Shown piece by piece: positions 12,732 to 24,160 of a DNA stretch of 64,000 nt. The first letter of the stretch is position 1, and every line of letters begins with the position of its first letter. Source of the DNA: Hawksworthiomyces lignivorus (taxonomy: Eukaryota; Ascomycota; Sordariomycetes; Ophiostomatales; Ophiostomataceae); contig NTMA01000018.1 of assembly GCA_002917075.1 (NCBI GenBank), forward strand, positions 463,526 to 527,525, written 5' to 3'. Below the pieces are notes generated by a model. It had not been told where the DNA came from. It worked only from the letters and a program-made list of their open reading frames with translations, and made no database searches. Position numbers and translations under genes: made by a program.

Positions 12732-13313
12732 CACACACAAGACACCAATTCACTGATAGTAAAAGACCACTCCAGAAGACCAGGCCAGGCCACCCGAGCC
12801 ACCCTCCTCCTCCTCACGCTCCTCTCGTTCTCCTCTTCGTCTTTCTCCGCTATTTCTGTTAGCAGTTCCCCACCGGCGGCTTCTTATCCTTGTCACAATT
12901 CACATTAAGCGTATTTAGACTCGATGCGTATGTAACGTGTACGAGTACATACGTGTGTTTGCTTGCGAGCAAGGGAGAGCGTTTGTATGATTTCTTTCAT
13001 TCGTTTCTATTGACGTATTTGCTGACCGAGTTTCTTCTCGCGTGAATCAAAGCACGACGGACATGTCAACTGTAAAAGAATGGCGTAATTAGCTTTGTAG
13101 GGCCCTTAGTTTTTGCCTGTAGTTTGGCAGTTGTGCACTGTGTCTTCCGTACTTCATGGTTTCTTTTAATTCCATATGCCGTATGCCGTTTGCCGCGCCC
13201 GCTAACAGCTGTTACTAGTTCGTCCCGCTGTTCCCACTGTGACCTCCCTCGTAGCTGCCCTACTGTCCCACTGTCTGTCTGTCCTACGGATACTGTCACT
13301 ATTCTTCTTCACG

Positions 13314-13333
13314 CCCCCCCCCCCCCCCCCCCC
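13314..13333 (+). repeat. Poly-C tract, 20 bases
   Basis: An uninterrupted run of 20 C lies in the putative upstream region of ATG13. A run of this length is rare and may vary in length; its exact length could also carry sequencing error. Confidence 0.9.
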
Positions 13334-14106
13334 AAAGAAACAACTTCGAGTTCGTCCAGTCAGTCCAAGTCTGTCCCTCAGCCCAGATCGAACTCTCCTC
13401 TGCTGTTGATTTATACTCGTCTAATCCATCTCGACGTCTAGCTTCCTCTTCCTGCAGACGTCTTGCTCGCTGGTCTCCAGTCACTCGCTTTTTGCTGTTT
13501 ATCGGAGCCGATTCCCCCTCTTCCTCTTCCTCTTCTCTCTGGAAACGAGCACCAGCAGCTCTCCACGTCTTCGTTCTCTTCGGGCATCTTTGACTTTGGT
13601 CTGGGTCTTCTCCAGCCTAGATCCTCGCTTTTCTCCGCGTCCTATCTGGCCGTCACACGACTTCTCCTCTTCCTCCACCAAGATCGATCGAATTGTAGAT
13701 GGACACACGCCAGCAGACACAAACAGGATCCCAAGACGCAACACGCTTTCGACTTCACGACCATACACATATTGGCACAAATTCGTCATATACGCACAAA
13801 TTTATACGTATTCACCAAATGCATGTCTGAATCCCGGCCAGCGATTAGAAAACAACCCGTGTACATACAGACGGGCGCCAAGCGATCATAGCCAGCCAGA
13901 CCGCCTTGCATCGGTATCAGCCGGCAGAACCGTCATCATCCAGCCCATCCAACCCATCAAAACCCATTCAAGCCCATCCAGGCCATCTCTGTGGCTCTCC
14001 CTCCTGCCGCCAGGCGCACAGAGCCCCCCAAATCCCAATTTGCTGCGTGCAGACAATCCATTCGTCAGTTGGCTTCCACACACACCCACAACCCTTAACC
14101 CATAAA

Positions 14107-14118
14107 CCCCCCCCCCCC
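14107..14118 (+). repeat. Poly-C tract, 12 bases
   Basis: A second C run lies 650 bases before the ATG13 start codon. Confidence 0.9.
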
Positions 14119-14243
14119 TGTTCAGCAGCCAAGCCAACACAGGCAGACCCCATCAGTCATATATTATTATCAGTCAAGTCGGTCAGTCAGAAACTGTCGG
14201 TCCTGCATGAGGTTGTATGTACCATATGCGACGGAAACAGAAG

Positions 14244-14282
14244 CCTAGCAGCAGTACCTAGCAGCAGTACCTAGCAGCAGTA
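14244..14282 (+). repeat. Three perfect 13-bp tandem copies
   Basis: The unit CCTAGCAGCAGTA is repeated three times head to tail (14244-14256, 14257-14269, 14270-14282), about 480 bases upstream of the ATG13 start. A CCAG-rich run follows. Confidence 0.95.
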
Positions 14283-14760
14283 CCTTTCCGGTCGCCCTAC
14301 CCAGCAACTCAGCCAGCCAGCCAGCCGGCCAGCCAGAAGCAGCACCAGCAGTATCCGCTGCATCAAAGGCGACAAGGCGGTTGCGCAAAAAGCAGTCCGC
14401 CACCCAAAAACCAACGTCCAGCCCCGTTGACCTCGAACGGCCAAGCTCCAAGCCCATCATTAACTCTGTCGAATGCCCTCCCTTTCGCCTCCTCGAGCTC
14501 AATCTCAATAAATGTAGCCCGCTGCATTCATCGCCTTGCTTCTCTTCCCCCCAGCACACGGGGCGGGCAGGCTGAACGCCGTCGCCGATAGAGTGACGCA
14601 ATTCTTGGACATACCGTCCTAGCAACAGCAGGGTCATCCCATCGGTCTCCCGGCTGGAAAACAGACACACACACATACGCACGCACACACGCGCGCGCAC
14701 ACAGATACACTCACACACGCGCAGCACGCGGCTCGCAGCACGCGCGCACTCATACTCGCA

Positions 14761-17700
14761 ATGCATCAGCAATCTCGACACCCGCCTCGCGGGTTCTCGC
14801 CTGCCACCTCTCCCCAGACAAACCCCACACGCACAAACAACCCGAGAGACGCACTCACCAGCCGCTCCCGAGCTGCCTCCGAAGCCACTGCCCCGACCCC
14901 ATCTCTCGACACAGGAGCCGATGCTGTCTCGTCTGCAGCCGGCGCTGCGACCCCAAGCACGCCGGCCGGAGGGCCAACCCGAGAATCGATCAAGAAGCTA
15001 GACCAGATAATACAGGTGCGTTTTGGTCAGAGTCTCGGCTTGCTCTGCAGCGGACGCTCGTCTTCTTTTTCTCTGGTCTTTGCTTTGGTGCTAACTCTGT
15101 CCGTGCTCTAGAACTTTTATCTGAAGGCTGCCGTGCTCATTGTCCAGTCTCGCATCCCGGTCACCCCTTCAGGCGGAGGTCGTGGCAAGAAGACCAACAA
15201 ATGGGTATGTCCGCTCCCCTTCTCCTAGTGCTTTTTTGAGATTTTGCCAAGAGGTTGCAGAGAGCTGACCGTGCACAGTTTCAAATTGAGACGGATGACA
15301 TCGATGACTTCAAGGACGAGTTCAGGATCTGGAAGCACTGCAGCAGCTTTGACAACCGCCCACCGCCAATGGTCATCGAGACCTACTTGGATGCCACCCG
15401 CCTGGCGCCTGGCCAGGCGCTCGTCATCATCGACGAAAACGGCAAGCGATGGGACGCCCTCGAAGCCTTCAACACGTCCGAGCTCTCTGCCAGCGGCAGC
15501 GGCGGCAGCAGCAGCAGCGGGCCCCCCGATAACAACAAAATTCGCACAAGATCGACCGAGATCATTCTCGAACGCTGGAAAGTCGAGCTGCAGTGCATTC
15601 CCAGCCTGTTAAAAAGCGCCAGCGGCGGCAGCAGCGGCGATGGAGCCGTCGGCTCTGGGACCGGCGCAGGCGACCGGAGTCGGTCAGGAGAAGGCGGAGG
15701 TGGCGCCGCCGAAGCAGAGACGGAGGATTTCGGGCCCATCTTGCCAACCATCTACAAGCGGAGCATCGTCTTCTTCCGCTCGCTGTTCGTCACGACCCAC
15801 GTACTGCCGGCCTACCGGTTTTCGCGCCAGGCCATGACAAAGGGCGTGCACCCGGCGCTGAAGGTGCGCTGCCGGGTGCTCACCGGCAAGGAAGCCGAAG
15901 CCCGCATCAGCGCTCGAGGCTTTGACAACCTCCGGCAGCCCCTGGTCTTCGATGGCGGCCGCGAGCCCGTGACCGACTACATGTTTGGCGATCTGGAGGT
16001 GCCCATCGGCCGCTTCTCCGTCTCCGTCACACACCGCAACGACTGCAGCTTCCGCGTCGAAGACTCCGAGTCGCTTCTCAGCTCGCGCTTCATGGGCATC
16101 GACGAGAACTATTTCCGCCCTTCTATGCCGCCCTCCCAGCGGCCCGACAACGCGTACCTCGCGCAGCAGCACCAGCGCCAGCAGCAGCAGGCCGGCACCC
16201 ACCACCGGCGGCGGGAGTCCTCTGCGGAGGTCGTCGGGTCGCTGCCCTCCCACCACCGCCATGTTCGGCACGCCACGGAGCAACCGTACCAGCCGCAGCC
16301 GCAGCAGACGTACGGCAGTCTGTCGACGTTCCACGGTGCCGGAGCGCTGGGGACGAGCCCCATATCCGCGCTGAAGGCTGTGCGGCCCATCGGGTCCGAC
16401 ACGAGCTCGCCCACCGATTCCATCCGCCCCTCCAGCATGGACCAGCGGCCGCAGCTGGACCCGCCAAACTCGCTGCCCATCACGGCGGGCCAGCACGCGT
16501 CGCCTGCGTCCTCCGTGTCAGCGCGGCCCCCGGTCCTGCGCAACCTGGACGGGCACGGCCGGCGTCCGTCCGTCTCTTTCCAGCCGTTCAAGGCCGGCTC
16601 TCTGTCGGGCTCTCCTCGGACGGTGCAGGACGAGATCCCGCTGCCGTCCTCTCCGTTGTCTGGCTCGCGGCCAGCGTCCGGCCTGAGCGCGCTGACGCAG
16701 GCTAGAAACCGCAGCTCGCTCACGGCCGGCATGGCTGCGTCGCTCCGCGGCGCGCCGCCTGTGTCGACGTCCGTTGGCAGCCCGTCTGCGGCGGTGGCAG
16801 CGGCGTCGGCCGCTGCTGCGGCGATGATGGATCCCGGGCAGAGCTCCTCGCCGCGGCCCGGCGGCGGCGGCGGCAGCCGCTACAGCAGCAGCTTCACGCA
16901 CCGGCGGGGGCGGTCGTCGTTTGGCGGCGCCAGCCGCGCGGAAGACGACCAGGGCAGCAGCGGCAAGCAGAGCCTGGCATCGTCGATGGCGCAGCCCGGC
17001 TCGGGCCTGCTGGCCGAGGCCGGCGGTGCGGCCAGCTCCGGGTCGTTCCAGACGGACGACGACAACATTTCCGAGTTCCTCAAGGCGCTCGAGAGCAAGA
17101 AGATGCTGCCGAGCTTCGAGGCGGGCAACCGGCGCGGCGACTCGGCGCGGCGGACGGCCGCGCAGCTGTCGCGCTTCCAGATGATGCGGGAGACCAACGG
17201 GGCTCTGACGGACTCGATGAATTCGTCCATGCAGCTGCAGCCGCGGTCGCTGAGCTCGTCGAGCCGCCAGCTGCCTGGCGTGGGTCCTGGCACGTCGGGC
17301 TTGTCGGGCCTGTCGGGCGCGTCGTCGAGCGGCGTGTCAGGCAGCCCCCACCCGACGGCGGCGGGGGCGGGGGCGGGGGCGGGAGCGGTAGCGACGTCCA
17401 TGTCGCCGTCCATGTCGCCCAAGCCCGTGTCGCCGCACACGCCGCACACGCCGGCCATCCCGTCGCGGCTGAGCAAGAACGCCATCATCGACGATCGGGA
17501 CCAGGAGAGGCGCGCGCGCGCGCGGCCCAGCGGGCCACGCCAGATCTCGAGCACGACGGCGGAGGGCGGCGGCGAAGAGGACGACGACGGCGACGCGGAC
17601 GCGGACGACGACAACGACAACGACGACGTGGACGACGCGGACGACGACGACAACGGCCGCGCCGCGCCGCGAGCGATCAACATTCCGCTGTCGCCGCGGC

Positions 17701-17991
17701 TGCTGCAGACGGGGCGGTCCAGCTCCAAGGCGGCACAGAAGAAGGCGCGGCCGTCCAAGGCCGTGAGCAGCGACGACAACGACGACTCGGCCGAGCTGGC
17801 CGCCTTTGGCGGGCAGGGCGGCGGGAAAGGTGGCCGGCGCAGCGTCAGTGCTACGGGCGCCGCCGACGACCACGAGCCGCCGTCACCCGGCACGCTGTTC
17901 CGGCTGGAGCGCGAGGGGCCTAGCAGCGGCGACCTGCAAGCAGCAGTAGCAGCAGCAGGTGCCGCGCGACCCGGCGGCGAAGGAGCGGCAG

Positions 17992-18028
<37 letters not shown>

Positions 18029-18521
18029 GGTGCCGACGCCCTCGGTTCCTCCAGCAGCAGCGGCGGCTGTCTCCGCAGCAGGTGCTCGGCCCAGCAGCGC
18101 GACCGGGATTTCGCAGCGACGCCGGTATATCGGCCGCCACCAGGCGCAGCAGCTGCAGCAGCCAGGTAGCGGCGATGCGCCAGGCGCGAGCGAGCTGACC
18201 CGGCCCACGTCCACGCCGCCCCAAACGTCGCGGGGCAGCGTGGCCAGCTCGTTCATGGGCCGCTACGGCGGGTCCTCGGGCCGCGGTAGCGGTATCGGCA
18301 GCGGCGTCGGCCTCGGCGGAGACGGCGAGGCCGACGAAGAGCCAGAGCCCTTTGTCTTTGACCTGTCCGAGCTCGGCCGCGAGCCCAACCGCCGGAGCCT
18401 CGAAGAAGGCCGCGGGCCGTCGTCTGGCGCCCACCACCATCACAGCGGCGGTGGCCACGGCGGCCACGGAGGCCACGGCGGCACAGGCAGCAGCGGCACT
18501 GGAAGTGGCACAGCGTGGTGA
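14761..18521 (+). CDS. ATG13: Autophagy protein 13 (Atg1 kinase regulatory subunit)
   Basis: Three exons (14761-15015, 15112-15204, 15279-18521) total 3591 nt and give 1196 residues. The Atg13 HORMA-type domain starts near residue 75 (ESIKKLDQIIQNFYLKAAVL) and continues through a typical core (WKHCSSFDNRPPPMVIETYLD; LPAYRFSRQAMT) to about residue 400, where GIDENYFRP is the usual end of the block. Atg13 bridges Atg1 kinase to Atg17 and is switched off by TORC1 phosphorylation. The long Ser/Pro/Gly-rich tail is the expected disordered region for Atg1 and Atg17 binding. It carries low-complexity insertions: an Asp/Asn run near 17580-17650, an Ala run near 17990-18030 and a His/Gly-rich end. Both introns are phase 0 (donors GTGCGT and GTATGT). 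The protein is longer than most Atg13 orthologues because of these insertions. Confidence 0.93.
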
Positions 18522-21023
18522 TTTTTTGATTTTTTTTTTGGTCAAAACTTCTCCCTGGTTTGGCCTACTTTTGTTTTATGTTTCACTCTTACTTCTCATC
18601 CTCTTCTTTTATTTCTTCTTGATCAATCTCTCTTGAGATCTTTGCTGCGATTTCACTCATGCATATCTTTTGCGACATACCATGTGGCGTTCTCGCATTT
18701 ATTTTCATTTCTATTTTTCCTTTACTCCAACACATAGAATGGCACATGTTCACTACAGCGAGGCTTACTATTTTTCAGGGAACGGGAGACGCGGCGGGCG
18801 GCCTGGGAAGAAGGACTGGCAAAGGGGGAGGACCCCGGAGGACGGCAAACCGAGATAGGGGCGTTTTGTATCTTTCGACCTGTTTTTCGCCTTTCTTTCT
18901 TTCTTCTTTCTTCTCTACTTGTTCTTCTCCATCTTCTTCTTTTACTTTTTGCGGCTCCGTGATGTCTCTCTTCTCTCTCTCTCTCTCTTTTTTTTTTTTG
19001 GGTACTAGGGGCATATTGGACCGTCTATGGAGGCTCAGTTTGCTTCTCTCGGTCGCCTCTACCGGATTTGTCCTTCATAGGGAACGGGATGCATTTCCCA
19101 ACAAACACAGGCACTTCTTTTCTAGTTGTAGCTTGCTTCTTATACGTTGTATGGTCAAGGAGAAGAAAAAGGGTCGGAGTCTGTAGCAACTTGCGCCTGC
19201 ACGAATCGAGAACAAAGCACGATGATGTTGTATCTAGGCAAAGGATACGGTAAAGACCTCTCTCCCTCTTCCCCCTCCCCCCTTTTCTTTGGTCAGAAAG
19301 GGCTGTAAATATATATCTGTACGTATGTGTGGGATAGCCATAGGGGGGTAAACGTATACAGACGACAAATACTCTCTCTGGAAATACACTCTTCCTCTCT
19401 AGTCTTCCTGTGCTGCTTCGTACAATGTACAGTAACAGAAACGTGCTTTCGTCGCTGATGGGTGCTGCACAAGCACGTGATGTGACGCAGTGCAGTTTCT
19501 GCTGGCCACCGAATGTGTTCTTGTAGAGAAAATACAAGCAGATTAGAATAGAAACGCCTGCAGGACCAGCGATTCGCAAAACTATGGCGAACGACAGAGC
19601 CCAATGCAGCCTTGTCCCAGCGGCTGCCTCGGTCGCGTTTTTCTCCTGGCCTTCGCTCGCTTGTCTCTTTCGCTCTTCGCCCGCTAGCGCCGTGGCACAG
19701 CCAGGCGGGCCAACCAGCAGAAGCGGGGAGGAGGAGGGCGTCAGAGCAAAGCCAGCGCTATATACGTAATCTTGCAGAAACGCACTTGTAAGGCATTAAG
19801 TAGATGTATATGTCTGACTGTAATTTGAGTTTTTTCTACAGCAGGCAGCGCTTTTTCCTTTCCCTTTTTTCTGCTTCTTCTGCTTCTTCTCCCAATGAGG
19901 CCGACTGCGATGGTGGCCTGGCTCTCTTGAAGAAAGCCCCGTTGTAATACTCACTGTACGAGTAATCCATGCGCCTGCGACTACGACGGTAGTATTATGA
20001 CGAGTGATGTAATACCCATAATCTTCTCTCCAGACGACTCTTCTTTTACCTTGCATATTATATTAAGCGCTTTAATGCTATCAGAGGTCTCTAGTTTGGA
20101 CGCCCATGTGCGCGCGCGCGGCACGGAAGTTGCCCGCTGCAGAAGCTCTCTTTCCTCTTCCGCTCATTCTTTCCATTTCTAGGCTGCTGTTTTGTCATAC
20201 ACTATATCCTTGTAGCGCTGCCCCTCCCCTGTCCTTCCCCTCCTTCCTTTCCACACTCCATTCCCTGCCCCCCTGCTGCTGCAGAATCCAACAGAAAGGA
20301 GACGAAAATGGAAAGAATTTGGGTGCCATCTCGCCTATTTCAGGCCCGTGGCAACCAGCCAAACTGAGCCTATTTAGCTTATTTCTCACTGTAACAAAGT
20401 CCTAAATACGGCTTCCACGTACCTGCCCCAGCTGTTCCCCTTCTGCTTGTACCTCTAACACAGCAAACCACTCACGCTCCACTAATTATAGTACATACGA
20501 CGTACTTGTACTGCGTAGTTACTCCGTACTCAGTGCGTATTCGGTCGTAATTGCCTTGTCTTTCGCCTTGCCTTCACCCCCCCCGGCCTTTCCTTTTTTC
20601 CTGCCCGTGATCGTCATCGTCCTTCCAACCTTTCCACCTTTCCTCCCCAACCTATTCGCTGAGCTCAACTCTCCTCTACAGCCTCTCTCTCTCATCTCCA
20701 TTCTCATCTTCCTATTCGCCTCAACCTCGGACCTTTCTTTTCGACACTTTTGATCCGCTTTCACTCAGCTGGCAACTGTGCTCTGCGCCTCTTTGTCTTT
20801 TGTTGCTCAGCAAGATAGTACACGCAGATAGCTAGAGAGGAAAGCTGGTGCCTGATCCAAACTCGGTGGGCAATTCAGAGCTTCATCTACGCCGTGGGCC
20901 CTTTGGTCTTTTCTCTCGGCCATTCACGACTCTCTTTCTCCGTTGCCTATCTCTTCTTAACCTTTTCCCTCTTTCCTCGGCACATCCTATACGAAGTCTG
21001 CATTTTCATTTGCGCTATTCACA
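18522..21023. other. 2.5 kb intergenic region
   Basis: This lies between ATG13 and HSE1, both on the plus strand. It holds T-rich and CT-rich tracts after the ATG13 stop (18525-19000), a (TC)n-T12 run near 18972-19000, and a strong CT-rich leader at 20560-20990 before HSE1. I see no ORF with protein-like composition and no RNA gene. Confidence 0.6.
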
Positions 21024-23728
21024 ATGTTTCGCGCCGCGGCTCCTGGCCCCTTCGACGTGGCCATCGGTAAGTGTCTTTGGCGATCTGTTATCTCTCTGCC
21101 TAGTTGTTCTTCTCCCAAACTCGGCTGTCTCGGCTCTGACAATTTGCGACAGCCAAGGCAACCGATGAAAACTCCACGTCTGAGGACTGGTCTGCCATCC
21201 TCGAGGTCTGCGACCAGGTCTCCGCCGATGCCGTCAACGGGCCCAAAGAGGCTGTCCAGAGCATGATCAAGCGCCTGGCCCACCGCAATGCCAACGTCCA
21301 GCTCTACACTCTGGAGCTCGCCAACGCGCTGAGCCAGAACTGCGGCATCCCTCTGCACCGCGAGCTGGCGTCGCGGGCCTTCACTGATGCCCTCCTCAAG
21401 CTGGCCAACGACCGCAACACCCACCAGGTCGTCCGCGTCAAGATCCTCGAGCGCATGAAGGAGTGGTCCGACATGTTCCGCAGCAACACCGACCTGGGCA
21501 TCATGCAAGACGCCTACAACCGCCTGCAGCAGTCCCAGCCGCGGCTGCACCTGCCGCCCTCTGCACCCCAGAAGAACAGCCTGACCGACCAGGACCGCCA
21601 GCGGGAGGAGGAGGACCTGCAGCGCGCGCTGAAGCTGTCGCTCGAAGACGAGGCCCAGAAGAAGGCCGCCAGCAGCTCTGCCGCCGCCGGCGGGTCCGGC
21701 GCTTCCTACGCGGGCGGTGCTGCAGGAGCAGCCGGCGGCGCCGCCGCCGCTGCCGCCGGTGGTAGCGGTGCGCCGTCGCAGCCGCCTCCCTCCCAGGGCA
21801 CGACAGCAGCCACCGTCTCTCGCGTGCGCGCACTGTTCGACTTTGGCGCCTCCGAACCCGACGAGCTCGACTTCAAGAAGGGCGACATCATTGCCGTCCT
21901 CGAGTCCGTCTACCGCGACTGGTGGCGTGGCTCGCTCAAGGGCCGCACCGGCATCTTCCCGCTCAACTACGTCGAGATCTTGGCCGACCCCACACCCGAC
22001 GAGCTGCAGCGCGAGGCGCAGATGGAGGCAGAGGTGTTCGCCGAGATCAAGAACGTCGAGAAGCTCCTGACACTGCTGAGCGCCTCCAACACGGCGCCGC
22101 GAGAGGAGGACAGCGACGAGATCGGGGTAAGTGGACGATCGAAGCAGCCGCCTCCTGTCTCTTTTCCAATAGCCTGCCTCTGCTGACTTTCCCAGAAACT
22201 CTACCACCAGACGCTGGCCATCCGGCCCAAGCTGATCAAGCTGATTGAAAAGTACTCGCAAAAGAAAGGTATGTAGAGATGGCAGGGCTGGCTTGCTGGC
22301 TGGCCGGGCTAGTCCGTTTGTATTTGGCGACAAGCCATTTCATCATGCAAAGGCTGACAACGTCCGCTCTAGACGACTTCACCCAGCTCAACGAAAAATT
22401 CATCAAGGCCCGGCGCGACTACGAGGCCCTGCTCGAGTCATCCATGGCCCACCCGCCTCAGCCGAACTACCAGCAATACGCCATGCGCCCGCAGATTCCA
22501 CCTCAAGCCTATCCTCTCGGTCCCAGTGGTCCAAGCGGACCCGGCGGTCCGGTAGGCTACCAGGCGCCTGCCGTGGCCCAGCAGCCCGACCAGAGATACT
22601 ATACCCCCGGGCCACAACGTCAGGGTCAGTTCTGAAATACAACATAGGAGAAGAGAGAAAGAGCAGGCGTGGAAAAGGCAGGAAAACACCGCAATCCTCT
22701 GCCTGCCTTTTTTTTGAACTTATCCGCTGGCCTGCTTTCTTATTGTCTAGTTTCTTGACACCATTACTGACCAAGCAGCAGACCTACAGCAGTTTTCGCA
22801 GTCGCCGCCGCCCAACTTCCAGCGACCTAGCACGACTGCCCCAGCACCCTTCTACTTGGCTAGCGCTGAAGGCGCAATGGGCCCGCCAGCCGGACACGCG
22901 CAGCAGCAACCTCTTCCGCAGTCACCTCCACCGCAGCAGCAGCAGCAGCAGCAACCGCCGCCGCAGCAGCAGCCACAGCAGCAACCAGGTCTATACCAGG
23001 CCCCGGGCCATCAACAAGGTCAAAGGCTGCCGTCTGGCGGTGCTGGCGGCCCCGGAGGTCCAAACAAGCAGCCGTCGCCACTCCAAACCAACATCGCCCC
23101 AGCTCCCGCTCCCCAACCCACCTATCTTCCCTACAACCCGCACCAGACCTCCATCTCTGGGCCAAGTGGGCCGCACAGCACCTACGGCAATCCACAAGAG
23201 CTCTCCACATCCGCATATGACTCGCCCATTGCAACACACAATCCCAACCATAATGCCGAGCAGCTGGCTTCGGCCAACAGCTACTCGTCGTCCGTCTATT
23301 CTCCTGATCAGTTCGGTCCCCCGCCCTCTGGTGTGCCTGGTAGTCCGCTGGCCGCGGAAGCCGCCGCGCATGGAGCCCCGGCCTATGTGCCCTACAACAA
23401 CTACCCGTCACAGCCCCAGCAGCCGCCGCAAGCCCCGTATGGTGCATCTGCGCCAGAAGCCCCTTCCTCATCGGCACCTGCTATGCCGACGTCACCGCCT
23501 CCTCTTGCCCCGCCGTCGGCCCTTCAGCTAGGCGGCCCGACCGGTGGATATTATGACGCACGACAGACCCTGCCAAGCCGTGTAAACGCGGGCGGACCAG
23601 GAGGACCTTCCGCACCGGCCGAGCAGCCCCAGTACCGACCTTACGTGCCGCCGTCTGATGCCGGCGGCGCACCGAGCGGCCCGGCAGTAGACGACTACTA
23701 CCGGCAGACAGGGAGGGTAGGCTACTGA
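21024..23728 (+). CDS. HSE1: ESCRT-0 subunit Hse1 (STAM homologue)
   Basis: Five exons (21024-21066, 21153-22126, 22196-22268, 22373-22624, 22779-23728) total 2292 nt and give 763 residues. It opens with a VHS domain (residues about 5-140, e.g. KATDENSTSEDWSAILEVCD). A ubiquitin-interacting motif follows near 190 (EEEDLQRALKLSLEDEAQ), then an SH3 domain near 265-325 (VRALFDFGASEPDELDFKKG, GRTGIFPLNYVEIL), then the GAT/coiled-coil region that binds Vps27 (LYHQTLAIRPKLIKLIEKY), and a long Pro/Gln-rich tail. Hse1 with Vps27 sorts ubiquitinated cargo at endosomes. The last acceptor is a NAGNAG (GCAGCAG at 22775-22781), so exon 5 may start at 22779 or 22782, changing one residue. All exons join in phase. 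Confidence 0.93.
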
Positions 23729-24160
23729 GGTGCAGAGTCAGAGCAGAGCAGACCCTGTAATTTTGGATCTTGTGGGCCTTTTTAACTCATTCCGGGTTTT
23801 TGGGACGTTGTTTTGGTCTTTGTTCATTCTGTAATGCCGACTTTAAAACACTGTTTTTGCTTTTTGGAGGCCGTTTATGCCTACGATTGTATAACCACAT
23901 CACCATGTGCTTTTTGTTTCCTCGTCTTTCGCGTTAGCATACTTCAATATATCCAAGCTGAACATTTCTCATTAATGCAGAGCGTGTCCATTCCAAGCAG
24001 TCGTACTGGGGGAGCTGGTGTGAAAGTATAGTGTGGCCATTGCCTTTCTATCATCAAATATCATATAATACATGAGCAACCCTGTGTATCGTAGAACAAA
24101 ACCAAACTGAAAAGCATCCATAAAGACCAAATCCTACTGTATCGATTTTTTTTTTTTTTT
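23729..24160. other. Convergent 3' spacer
   Basis: AT-rich 3' UTR sequence lies between HSE1 (+) and the SNF2 ATPase gene (-), with a T17-like run next to the SNF2 stop codon. I see nothing else. Confidence 0.6.

Larger units (their letters stand above)
10289..14760. other. 4.5 kb gene-free interval upstream of ATG13
   Basis: I see no credible gene here. ORFs up to about 140 codons exist on both strands but look random and lack recognisable motifs. The interval holds an ACAATAAT-type repeat (11746-11780), a GA run (12716-12731), C20 and C12 tracts, a 13-bp tandem repeat, CCAG repeats near 14310-14335 and a CA/CG-rich stretch just before the ATG13 start. The last 1.5 kb is CT/CA-rich like a long 5' leader. 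Confidence 0.6.

Noticed and set aside
16880..18256. 458-codon minus-strand ORF
   Set aside because: It is antisense to the GC-rich, repeat-rich tail of ATG13. Its Ala/Ser/Arg-rich sequence mirrors the sense codons and shows no domain.
20987..22333. 448-codon minus-strand ORF
   Set aside because: It is antisense to HSE1 exons 1-3, and its leucine/valine-rich sequence is a mirror of the sense strand. HSE1 itself has clear VHS, UIM and SH3 motifs.
22245..23531. 428-codon plus-strand ORF
   Set aside because: It is an out-of-frame reading through HSE1 introns 3-4 and the Pro/Gln-rich tail. The HSE1 frame has the conserved blocks.
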